Shown here one piece after another: positions 25,869-32,848 of a stretch of 64,000 nucleotides of DNA. Position 1 is the stretch's first letter. The number at the start of each line of letters is the position of its first letter. Both the position numbers and the translations under genes were made by a program. The DNA is taken from assembly GCA_965230565.1 (NCBI GenBank), contig CBDDLH010000012.1:558001-622000 (forward strand), in the 5' to 3' direction. The notes under the pieces are model-generated. The model saw only the letters and a list, made by a program, of their open reading frames with translations, was not told where the DNA came from and did not search any database. Source of the DNA: BCD1 sp965230565 (GTDB taxonomy: Bacteria > Bacteroidota > Bacteroidia > Chitinophagales > Saprospiraceae).

Positions 25869-27095
25869 TCAATCCTCCTCGCCACAAACCAGCTCCAAAC
25901 AGGTAATTTCCGGCCGCATTCCCAGTCTTCCCGGAAAACCCAGCCAGCCCAGGCCGTGATTGACGTACAAATATTGCTCCCCTTCCTGATACAGTCCCGA
26001 CCAGTGTTCGTACTTGTACTGAATAGGGCTCCACTTTCGGTTTTTAAGATTAATACCCGCCTGCATACCGTGGGTGTGCCCAGACAAGGTAAGTGCAATG
26101 TTCGTGTCCCGAATGACTTCTTCTTTCCAGTGAGAGGGGTCGTGGGAGAGCAGTATTTTGAAAGGGGTGTTTTGAATATCTTCCAGGGTTTTTTCCAGAT
26201 CTCCGTATTGTTTGAAGGGTGGATGCCCCCAGTTTTCTACTCCGGCAATCGCCAGTTGCTGGCCTTCTTCTTCGATAATGACCGATTCATTCAACAGCAG
26301 TTTGAATCCAATTTTATGGAAGAAATACTTGATCAATTCAAAATTCCTTTCTTTTTTCTCGGGACGATCCCAGGTGGAGTAGTCCCCGTAATCATGATTG
26401 CCCAAAACGGCGAATTTCCCTTTTCTGGCTTCCATTTTACTAAGCGTACTTTCCCAGCCTTTCAGTTCCCATGCAAAATTGTTGACCAGGTCGCCGGTGA
26501 AAAAAATATAATCTGCCTCCAGTTGATTGATGAGCCTGATAGCCCGGTCGAGGACGTGATATTTGTAGTTGAAGCTTCCCAGGTGCAGATCCGAAATGTG
26601 TATGATCTTTAATCCGTCAAATGAATTCGGAAGGGATTTAAATTCAATGGTTAAGTGTTTGACCTGAAAAAGATATAGAGTCCTGAAAATCCCATGTACA
26701 ATGATGAAAAATGGCAGAAAACCGGCAAAGACTCCTGCAAGTGGAATAAAAAGAAAAGATTCCTGTTCCGTCAAAACGCTATTCGTAAAATAAAGCGAGC
26801 TGATCACTACAACAAAAATGAGTTTTGGGATAATCGAAGAAACGGTCAATCCATAAAGGGAAGTGATCAGTAAATATTTGCGTCGCGCCGGAATTCGATC
26901 AAGTCTGACCTTGAGCCAGAGGATCGCCAGGATCAGTCCGGCAGTAAAAGTCCAAAATGCGATTTTTATGCCATTTTGAAATAAACCGGAAAATGGTTCT
27001 AAAATATCCCAAAGCCAGATAAAAGCCATGACATCTATGATCAGGATAGCTAAACATAACAGCAAAATGGTATAAAATGGAAACGACTTCATCAT
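25869..27095 (-). CDS. Membrane-anchored metallophosphoesterase, YkuE-like
   Basis: A 408-aa protein. Four membrane helices occupy about residues 5-140. A calcineurin-like phosphoesterase domain follows from about 160, with the metal ligands in order: HISDLHLG (Asp169, His171), TGDLVNN (Asp202), LGNHDYGD (Asn233, His234), LLSHDP and SGHTHGMQ. All family motifs are intact, so two metal ions should be bound. Members with this layout hydrolyse phosphoesters at the membrane, including lipid precursors such as UDP-diacylglucosamine in LpxG-type enzymes, but the substrate here is not known. It lies 4 bases downstream of a CDP-alcohol phosphatidyltransferase gene, suggesting a joint role in phospholipid metabolism. 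Confidence 0.88.
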   Translation of the reverse strand: MMKSFPFYTILLLCLAILIIDVMAFIWLWDILEPFSGLFQNGIKIAFWTFTAGLILAILWLKVRLDRIPARRKYLLITSLYGLTVSSIIPKLIFVVVISSLYFTNSVLTEQESFLFIPLAGVFAGFLPFFIIVHGIFRTLYLFQVKHLTIEFKSLPNSFDGLKIIHISDLHLGSFNYKYHVLDRAIRLINQLEADYIFFTGDLVNNFAWELKGWESTLSKMEARKGKFAVLGNHDYGDYSTWDRPEKKERNFELIKYFFHKIGFKLLLNESVIIEEEGQQLAIAGVENWGHPPFKQYGDLEKTLEDIQNTPFKILLSHDPSHWKEEVIRDTNIALTLSGHTHGMQAGINLKNRKWSPIQYKYEHWSGLYQEGEQYLYVNHGLGWLGFPGRLGMRPEITCLELVCGEED

Positions 27096-27099
27096 AATA

Positions 27100-27702
27100 T
27101 CACGATCCTTTGGATTCCACTTTTTTTAATCTTCTTTTGTCTCTTAACGCCCAGTAAATGCCTTTTACTCCGGACACCCAGGTGTCATACATGAAAATGA
27201 GTATGATCTCCTCAATAGTTTCCAGCAATGCCAGGGCGATCATAACGTAAAACAGCCAATAAACCGGACCAAAGAAGAGCAACCATAAGATGAAAATTCC
27301 CTGAACGATGGCAGAAAGCTTGGCCAGGTAGGTGTGGAAAGCCGTGGCTTTTCCGTATTTTCCAAACGCAATTAACATCTGGATGATGTAAGGAACAAAA
27401 ACCAGCAGGATGAGAATATAGTTGGCCCTAATGAATTCAAACTCAAAAAAAATCAAGCCTAAAACAGCTACCGTAAAGTTAACCTGGTCACCGAAGGAGT
27501 CGAGCTGGGAGCCTCTGGGGCTGGTGATTTTCAATCTTCTTGCCACAAAGCCGTCCAGCATGTCGGTGCAATAGGTAAAGACAAGTAACCAGGTGAAAAT
27601 CAACCTTTCATCGAGCAGAATAAGGAGAAAAAGCACCGGAGCCAGGGCGATCCTGGAAAAAGAGATCCAGTCAGCGATGTTATAGTTTTTGAAGGTAAGC
27701 AT
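27100..27702 (-). CDS. CDP-alcohol phosphatidyltransferase family protein
   Basis: A 200-aa integral membrane protein with about six helices. The full catalytic motif is present: Asp47-x2-Asp50-Gly51-x2-Ala54-Arg55-x8-Gly64-x3-Asp68-x3-Asp72, in TDMLDGFVARRL and GSQLDSFGD. The family joins a CDP-linked lipid and an alcohol to make phospholipids. The alcohol here (glycerol phosphate, serine or inositol phosphate) cannot be told from the sequence. It is the first gene of a two-gene unit with the metallophosphoesterase, whose start is 4 bases past its stop. Such a pair could carry out synthesis and dephosphorylation of the same lipid, as PgsA and a PGP phosphatase do, but that is inference. Confidence 0.9.
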   Translation of the reverse strand: MLTFKNYNIADWISFSRIALAPVLFLLILLDERLIFTWLLVFTYCTDMLDGFVARRLKITSPRGSQLDSFGDQVNFTVAVLGLIFFEFEFIRANYILILLVFVPYIIQMLIAFGKYGKATAFHTYLAKLSAIVQGIFILWLLFFGPVYWLFYVMIALALLETIEEIILIFMYDTWVSGVKGIYWALRDKRRLKKVESKGS

Positions 27703-27906
27703 GATCTACGTTTTTGAAGTGAAACAGATGTGTCCTGGTCAACGCAGATTCTCTTTAGGGGTAGAATGTCCTGGCTTTAATATTAAAGGTTTTTTGGCTT
27801 TAAAGCCAGTTTTTAGCCCTATATTTTATCTAAAAATGAATACCTTTGGATCACTTCTCAACAAGCCTGAAAGCTGAAATCAGGTTAAATCAATAAAAAA
27901 AATATC

Positions 27907-28671
27907 ATGAAGATAATTTCCTACAACGTCAATGGAATTCGTGCGGCCCTCAAAAAAGGGTTTGTGGATTGGGTAGCTGCCAATGATTTTGACGTGATCT
28001 GTATCCAGGAAACCAAAGCGCAGCCGGATCAGGTGGACGTTTCCGCTTTGAATGATCTGGGATATAAGGACTATTGGCACTCTGCTGAAAAAAAAGGATA
28101 TAGCGGATTGGCCATTTTTTCAAAAATTGAACCCGACCGTGTTGTGGAAGGTTGTGGAATGGATATTTATGATCGGGAAGGACGCGTTTTGAGAGCCGAT
28201 TTTGGGGAGGTTACCCTGATCAACTCCTATTTTCCTTCCGGAACTTCAGGAGATGAGCGGCAGGCATTTAAAATGAAATACCTCGATGATATTTTTGAAT
28301 GGGTGCACGATTTGCTGAAGGAAAGGCCAAAAATGATCCTTGTCGGAGATTACAATATTGCCCATCAGGAGATTGATATCCACGATCCTGTGCGTAATAA
28401 AAAGAACTCCGGATTCCTGCCTGAAGAAAGAGAATGGATGAGCAAATGGTTCGACAATGGGTTTACGGATTCATTCAGATACCTCAACCCGGAACAGGTT
28501 CAATACAGCTGGTGGACCTACCGTGCCAATGCCAGAGCCAATAACAAAGGGTGGCGCATCGATTATCAGTCAGTAACCAACAATTTGCAGGATAAATTAA
28601 AAGCTGCTCAACAACTGACAGATGTGGTGCATTCCGATCACTGTCCTGTTTTTTTGGAAATTGACATTTAG
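27907..28671 (+). CDS. xth: Exodeoxyribonuclease III
   Basis: A 254-aa member of the ExoIII/APE family that cuts DNA at abasic sites and degrades 3' ends during base-excision repair. All motifs are intact: Asn7 in SYNVNGIRA, metal ligand Glu35 in IQETKAQ, GDYNIAH (Asp148, Asn150), the WWTYR block, DYQSV and the C-terminal SDHCPV (Asp244, His245). Its length is normal for bacterial enzymes. It overlaps no gene; the GNAT gene starts 1 base after its stop. It is divergent from the phosphatidyltransferase gene, with 204 bases between them. Confidence 0.96.
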   Translation: MKIISYNVNGIRAALKKGFVDWVAANDFDVICIQETKAQPDQVDVSALNDLGYKDYWHSAEKKGYSGLAIFSKIEPDRVVEGCGMDIYDREGRVLRADFGEVTLINSYFPSGTSGDERQAFKMKYLDDIFEWVHDLLKERPKMILVGDYNIAHQEIDIHDPVRNKKNSGFLPEEREWMSKWFDNGFTDSFRYLNPEQVQYSWWTYRANARANNKGWRIDYQSVTNNLQDKLKAAQQLTDVVHSDHCPVFLEIDI

Positions 28672-28672
28672 C

Positions 28673-29101
28673 ATGATTGAGATAAAAACCGGGGATATTC
28701 CAACGGTTGTTGGGCTATCACGACAGTTGCCGGAATTTGTTGATCCCGCTGGGGAGGATGAATATCACCGGAGGTTGCATGGAGTCAGGAATTTGATTTT
28801 GATAGCGTTTGATGGACATAAACCTGTTGCATTCAAGGTTGGATATGAAAGAGAAGATTATTTTTATTCCTGGATGGGGGGTGTTTTACCGGAATATCGA
28901 AAAAAAGGACTTGCGAAAAAGCTTGCAGATGTTCAGGAGGAATGGGCGCGTAAGGAAGGATTTGAAACCCTGATCTTTAAAACGAGGAACCAGCATAAGG
29001 CAATGCTCCTATTCGCTTTGAAAAACGGATTTGAAATTATTGGATTTTCCGAAAAAGAAGAGACCTCAGCCAACCGAATTCTTTTAAAAAAGGTTCTTTA
29101 G
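28673..29101 (+). CDS. GNAT-family N-acetyltransferase
   Basis: A 142-aa protein. The acetyl-CoA motif lies in GVLPEYRKKGLAKKL, where RKKGLA corresponds to the R/Q-x-x-G-x-A/G loop, followed by a helix and the late strand FETLIFKTRN. ATG 28673, directly after the xth stop, was preferred over an earlier start inside xth. The gene follows xth with 1-base spacing and is probably co-transcribed. The acceptor substrate is unknown. Confidence 0.85.
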   Translation: MIEIKTGDIPTVVGLSRQLPEFVDPAGEDEYHRRLHGVRNLILIAFDGHKPVAFKVGYEREDYFYSWMGGVLPEYRKKGLAKKLADVQEEWARKEGFETLIFKTRNQHKAMLLFALKNGFEIIGFSEKEETSANRILLKKVL

Positions 29102-29173
29102 TGGACACTTTTTGTTTAATTTGCTTGTCGTTATTTTAAACTTAGTCTTAGCTTAATAAAACACCAATCAGAT

Positions 29174-30034
29174 ATGCGTATTTTTTCTTTGATACTGGCG
29201 CTCTTTTTGCTTACGGGTACTGTTGTTGCTCAGGACTTTTCTTTTGGCTTTAAGGCAGGGCTCAATTTCTCAAAACTGGATGGTCCTTCCGAAATGGATG
29301 GCAATGGCAGTGAACAGGAGCAAATAGATTTTACAAGAGGATTTCAATTCGGTCCGATCTTCAACCTGAAGTTCAATGATTTTTTTGGAGTACGGGCGGA
29401 ATTGTTGTATTCCCAAAAGGGAATGGATTATAGTTATAATGGTCAATCATTTTGGATTTTTTACCCGGAGGTAGGAGATCCGCTTTATCATAGTGGCGGT
29501 AACCGTAATATGAGGTTGTTTCTTTCCAACTCCTATTTGGACCTTCCGTTAACTGCAGTGGTTCGTTGGAACAGGCTGGAATTTTCGGCCGGTGTCAATG
29601 TTGGCGTTTTACTCAGTTCAAAAGCAACGGGAGAGGTTACCTATACTGGTCCGAACATTGATCCGTTCACCATTGCTCTTGAATTCAATTATGGAAAAGA
29701 TGAAGTATCTGCTGATCCGGGACTGAATCCAATGGTTACCAATGTAACGGGACAAACCATGCTCATTCCTAACCAGGCAGGAGCTCATTATGCAGCTTTT
29801 GGGACGGATGATAACTTGTACAAAGCACTTGATTTTGGTTTGAATGCAGGTATGTCATTTTATTTGAGCAAGGGTCTTTTTGTAGGGGTGCGTGCCAATT
29901 TTGGTCTGATGGACGTTTCACGGGAAGAACAGGATCTTAATTCTACCTTTCTTGCCGATGATAATACCTTTTTAACTAAAGATGATGTTGATAAAAACCT
30001 GAGTATTCAGGCTTCTGTGGGCTTTAGTTTTTAG
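29174..30034 (+). CDS. Outer-membrane beta-barrel protein (PorT-like fold)
   Basis: A 286-aa protein with a 20-residue signal peptide (ending TVVAQ). Alternating-residue beta strands run throughout: FSFGFKAGLNFSKL, FGVRAELLYSQKG, YLDLPLTAVVRW, FGLNAGMSFYLSKGLFVGVRANFGLMD and the C-terminal strand SIQASVGFSF ending in Phe. This is typical of the small 8-10 strand barrels (outer membrane beta-barrel, OMP_b-brl) abundant in Bacteroidota. Function is unknown. The gene stands alone. Confidence 0.82.
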   Translation: MRIFSLILALFLLTGTVVAQDFSFGFKAGLNFSKLDGPSEMDGNGSEQEQIDFTRGFQFGPIFNLKFNDFFGVRAELLYSQKGMDYSYNGQSFWIFYPEVGDPLYHSGGNRNMRLFLSNSYLDLPLTAVVRWNRLEFSAGVNVGVLLSSKATGEVTYTGPNIDPFTIALEFNYGKDEVSADPGLNPMVTNVTGQTMLIPNQAGAHYAAFGTDDNLYKALDFGLNAGMSFYLSKGLFVGVRANFGLMDVSREEQDLNSTFLADDNTFLTKDDVDKNLSIQASVGFSF

Positions 30035-30234
30035 AATAATAGTGTTAAAATGACGCTTTCTTCTTTAATTTGCATTTGTCATGGAAATGTAAATTTCTTA
30101 AATATGGGGAATTGGTTTATGAAAATATTTTACATTTGCTGACGTGCAAAATTTAAAAATTATGTGTGGGCACACAGTGCGCTGGTTGCCAAAGAAAAAT
30201 TTGAGTGATTTTTGCGGTAAAAAGTTTATTTTTT

Positions 30235-30266
30235 TTTGGAAAATACAGATAACTAGTATACATTTG
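30235..30266 (+). promoter_or_regulatory. Consensus promoter of a short transcript
   Basis: TTTG at 30235-30238, a 20-base spacer and TACATTTG at 30259-30266 match the Bacteroidota consensus exactly. The predicted start is near 30273. No coding region begins before the terminator at 30331. Confidence 0.7.
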
Positions 30267-30272
30267 CAACAC

Positions 30273-30365
30273 AACAACGAAGATAATTTAATCTAAGATA
30301 GTTTTCATTTGGTTTTTTGGGGTTATACAAGAGGCGTTCGTCCAAACGATCGCCTCCTTTTTTTT
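30273..30365 (+). ncRNA. Candidate small RNA or attenuated leader, about 90 nt
   Basis: A consensus promoter is followed by about 60 bases without a convincing open frame and then an intrinsic terminator. Such a unit would make a free RNA of about 90 nt. The alternative is a regulated leader of the VWA gene, which starts 48 bases after the T-run. The rest of the 378-base gap (30035-30234) is AT-rich with no recognised feature. I do not recognise an RNA family. Confidence 0.45.
30331..30365 (+). terminator. Intrinsic terminator upstream of the VWA gene
   Basis: GAGGCG (30331-30336) pairs with CGCCTC (30351-30356), extended by TCGT/ACGA (30338-30341 with 30346-30349) across one mismatch. A run of eight T's follows at 30358-30365. 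Confidence 0.85.
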
Positions 30366-30412
30366 ATAGGCCCTTCTTTTCTTAAAAATCATTAGTTTTT
30401 CAACCCGAAATA

Positions 30413-31498
30413 GTGGAAGATCGCATCCAAAAATGGAGGTTAATTCTGGGAGCCAAAGCCGACCCAAAAGGGGCTGTTGGACTGCAGGATAATCAGGTGG
30501 AAATGGATGCTGTTCTGGAAGCTTTGTACGATAATGACCGTAAAGGCAGCCTGGGGAGATCCAACCCCAGAATTAACCGGTGGTTGGGAGATATTCGAAA
30601 ATATTTTCCGTCGCCAGTGGTTCAGTTGATGCAAAGAGATGCACTTGAGCGTTTGGATTTGAAACAAATGTTGCTGGAGCCCGAATTGCTGGAAACCGTT
30701 GTACCGGATGTTAATCTGGTGGCTACCTTATTATCCCTTAACAAAGCCATGCCGGATCATTCCCGTGAAACGGCCCGAATGGTAGTCAGAAAAGTGGTGG
30801 AGGAATTGGAGGAAAGATTATTCAACCCTGTTCGCCAGGCTGTTTCTGGTAGTTTAAACCGATCTGTGCGAAATTTTAGACCGAAATGGAATGAGATCAA
30901 TTGGAACGCGACCATCCGTTCAAACCTCAAACATTATCAGCAGGATTACAAGACTATTATTCCGGAAAGGCTTGTTGGTTATGGTAGAAAAGGCCATGAA
31001 TTACGACATATCATAATAGTTCAGGATCAAAGTGGATCCATGTCAACCTCTGTTGTCTATTCGGGCATAATGGCTTGCGTATTGGCTTCTATCCGGACAT
31101 TGAAGACCCATATGGTGGCCTTTGATACCAAGGTGGTGGACCTGTCTGAATACCTGAATGACCCTGTTGATCTGTTGTTTGCTACTGAATTGGGAGGGGG
31201 TACGGATATTCACAAGGCCCTGGTTTACACAGAGTCATTGGTCCGAAAACCGGAAGATACCATTGTGATCCTGATCAGTGATTTGTTTGAAGGAGGAAAT
31301 AAGGAACAGATGTTGAAAAAAGTGGCGCAATTACAGCAAAGCGGTGTGAAGTTTATCAGCCTTCTGGCGCTGAATGACGAAGGTGCTCCGGCCTATGATC
31401 GCGATCTGGCTGAAAAACTTGCGGCTATGGATATTCATGCTTTTGCCTGTACTCCTGATAAATTCCCTGAGGTCATTGCGGATGCCCTCAAAAAGTAG
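30413..31498 (+). CDS. VWA-domain protein
   Basis: A 361-aa cytoplasmic protein. Residues about 1-190 are helical. The von Willebrand A domain begins at about 198 (HIIIVQDQSGSM) with an intact metal-dependent adhesion site: D-x-S-x-S is Asp205, Ser207 and Ser209, followed by the Thr of GGGTDIHKAL and ISDLFEGG. This type is usually encoded with a MoxR AAA+ ATPase and partners such as DUF5682/SWIM proteins; no such partner is in the window, so it appears to be separated from its set. The start is GTG (30413), because the frame is closed at 30383 and offers no ATG before conserved sequence. A terminator lies just upstream. Confidence 0.85.
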   Translation: MEDRIQKWRLILGAKADPKGAVGLQDNQVEMDAVLEALYDNDRKGSLGRSNPRINRWLGDIRKYFPSPVVQLMQRDALERLDLKQMLLEPELLETVVPDVNLVATLLSLNKAMPDHSRETARMVVRKVVEELEERLFNPVRQAVSGSLNRSVRNFRPKWNEINWNATIRSNLKHYQQDYKTIIPERLVGYGRKGHELRHIIIVQDQSGSMSTSVVYSGIMACVLASIRTLKTHMVAFDTKVVDLSEYLNDPVDLLFATELGGGTDIHKALVYTESLVRKPEDTIVILISDLFEGGNKEQMLKKVAQLQQSGVKFISLLALNDEGAPAYDRDLAEKLAAMDIHAFACTPDKFPEVIADALKK

Positions 31499-31515
31499 CG
31501 CAGACTTTAGTCTGC
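31499..31515. repeat. Short hairpin after the VWA gene
   Basis: GCAGAC (31500-31505) pairs with GTCTGC (31510-31515) around a TTTA loop, followed by ATTTTAT. It could be a weak terminator. The same kind of GCAGAC/GTCTGC hairpin is part of the dispersed repeat text of Bacteroidota spacers. Confidence 0.35.
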
Positions 31516-31676
31516 TATTTTATACCTCCGCAAAAGCGTTGCTCCCAAAAAAAGGCCTGAAGGCCTATGCACTCTGCTGTTTGACCTCACCTCCGCCCTG
31601 AAGGACGGAGCAAGAAATAATGTTTCCCATAAATTTAAATTGTAGAAAAAAATAGAGCTCAGACGGAGAATGCCAT

Positions 31677-32006
31677 CTACCTGGGCCAGAACCGCGCATT
31701 CGCCACCGGCGCGTCCATACCAAAAAAATCAACAGCTCTTCGATTCGCATCTTTTTCCACCTTCAGATTGTGGTGATTGCTGGGATAAAAAGCTGCACTG
31801 CATAAACTCGGGAAACCAACTTTCCAATAAAAATTCAGGAATCCCATTTGGTTGTATTGCAGGAAATGTCCGTATTCATGTTGCTTCAGCGCAGCAGAGG
31901 CACCTCTGTAAACCAAGATGCCAAAAGGAGGGATGCAGATGCCCATTCCCTTTTTCAGCCACCTCGTTTCAATGATGGTAATACCCGGAAAATCGTTGTC
32001 GGTCAT
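31677..32006 (-). CDS. Small HExxH protein (putative minimal metallopeptidase)
   Basis: A 109-aa protein counted from ATG 32006; the frame continues upstream only to a TTG at 32042. It carries QHEYGHFLQYN, an HExxH motif (His43, Glu44, His47), and a downstream Glu84 in KVEKDANRRAVDF that could be the third metal ligand, as in gluzincins. Before it comes GMGICIPPFGILVYRG. This order (G-M-x-PF-x-LV, HExxH, then E-x-x-A-x) is shared with short Bacteroidota proteins having HEKIH-type motifs. There is no signal peptide; one hydrophobic stretch (about 54-72) could be membrane-associated. It lies convergent to the VWA gene and is easily missed because of its size. Confidence 0.65.
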   Translation of the reverse strand: MTDNDFPGITIIETRWLKKGMGICIPPFGILVYRGASAALKQHEYGHFLQYNQMGFLNFYWKVGFPSLCSAAFYPSNHHNLKVEKDANRRAVDFFGMDAPVANARFWPR

Positions 32007-32143
32007 GGTTAATATCAGATATTCTTGGGGTTTAAAATACAATAAAAATTAAAAATTTGTAGTTTCGCTTGAAGAACTTTTATAGTACAAAGCTGTTAAT
32101 AAGAAGCTTTGTAGTATCATTTTTTCAAACAAAAAAAGTATCA

Positions 32144-32575
32144 ATGAAGACCATTTTTTCTTTTTGTTTTGCCATGATCCTGGCTACAGTAACCATGGCA
32201 CAAGCTTCACCCGTTGGCGTATGGAAGACCATTGACGATGAAACAGGTAAGGCTAAATCCTATGTTGAGATCTATAAAAAAGACGGTAAATTTTTCGGAA
32301 AAGTCACTAAATTATTGCTCAAGCCGGCAGATACCGTATGTGAGAAGTGTCCCGGGCCACTTAAAAATAAACCCGTAATCGGGATGGTTATCCTGAAGGA
32401 CCTTAAACCTTACAAATATTACTGGAAATCAGGGACTATCCTGGATCCGGCAAATGGCAGTAGCTACGGTTGCAGCATGTGGTTCGAAGATGAAAAAGAG
32501 GACGAATTGAAAGTCCGGGGTAAACACTGGACCGGTCTCTACAGAACCCAGACCTGGTACCGGATAAAAACTTAA
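32144..32575 (+). CDS. DUF2147 exported protein
   Basis: A 143-aa protein with a signal peptide (residues 1-19, ending TMAQA) followed by a DUF2147 domain: SPVGVWKTIDDETGKAKSYVEI, then GKFFGKVTKLLL, CEKCPGPLKNKPVIGM and GKILDP-type segment TILDPANGSSYGC, ending GKHWTGLYRTQTWYRI. This is a lipocalin-like beta barrel of unknown function, common in Bacteroidota and proteobacteria. ATG 32144 starts the signal peptide; the frame opens at 32069. A long inverted repeat acts as terminator about 105 bases downstream. Confidence 0.9.
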   Translation: MKTIFSFCFAMILATVTMAQASPVGVWKTIDDETGKAKSYVEIYKKDGKFFGKVTKLLLKPADTVCEKCPGPLKNKPVIGMVILKDLKPYKYYWKSGTILDPANGSSYGCSMWFEDEKEDELKVRGKHWTGLYRTQTWYRIKT

Positions 32576-32848
32576 TACTGGTTGCTGGTCCCGGCATTGC
32601 GTGCCCCGGATGTCGCCCCGACCTAACGGTATGGGATTTCGCTACGCTCAACTTTGCTCCATTGCTGGTTACCAGTTACTGATTAGTTAAAAAGGGATCT
32701 GCCTGTTATTAGGCAGATCCCTTTTTAACTAATCAATTTTAATCCTTGCGTCCCTTGCGCACCTTGCGGTTAAACAAACTCCAATCTCAACCCCTAATCT
32801 CACCTCCCCTGAAGACTGCTGACTGTCGACTGAGGACTAGAATTAATA
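32576..32848. repeat. Dispersed repeat text around a terminator
   Basis: The gap between convergent genes holds the CTGGTTGCTGG / CTGGTTACCAGTTACTG stutter (32579-32680), the 24-bp inverted repeat, and CCTTGCGTCCCTTGCGCACC followed by TTGCGGTTAA (32744-32774). The last is the same text as at 63931-63972. Confidence 0.5.
32681..32734. terminator. 24-bp perfect inverted repeat, bidirectional terminator
   Basis: The left arm 32681-32704 and right arm 32711-32734 are perfectly complementary over 24 bp with a 6-base loop. Each arm contains a run of five A's or T's, so it can terminate transcripts from both convergent neighbours. Confidence 0.8.

Noticed and set aside
25956..26612. Long plus-strand open frame of 218 codons
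   Set aside because: It lies antisense to the intact metallophosphoesterase gene and has no family motif or normal composition.
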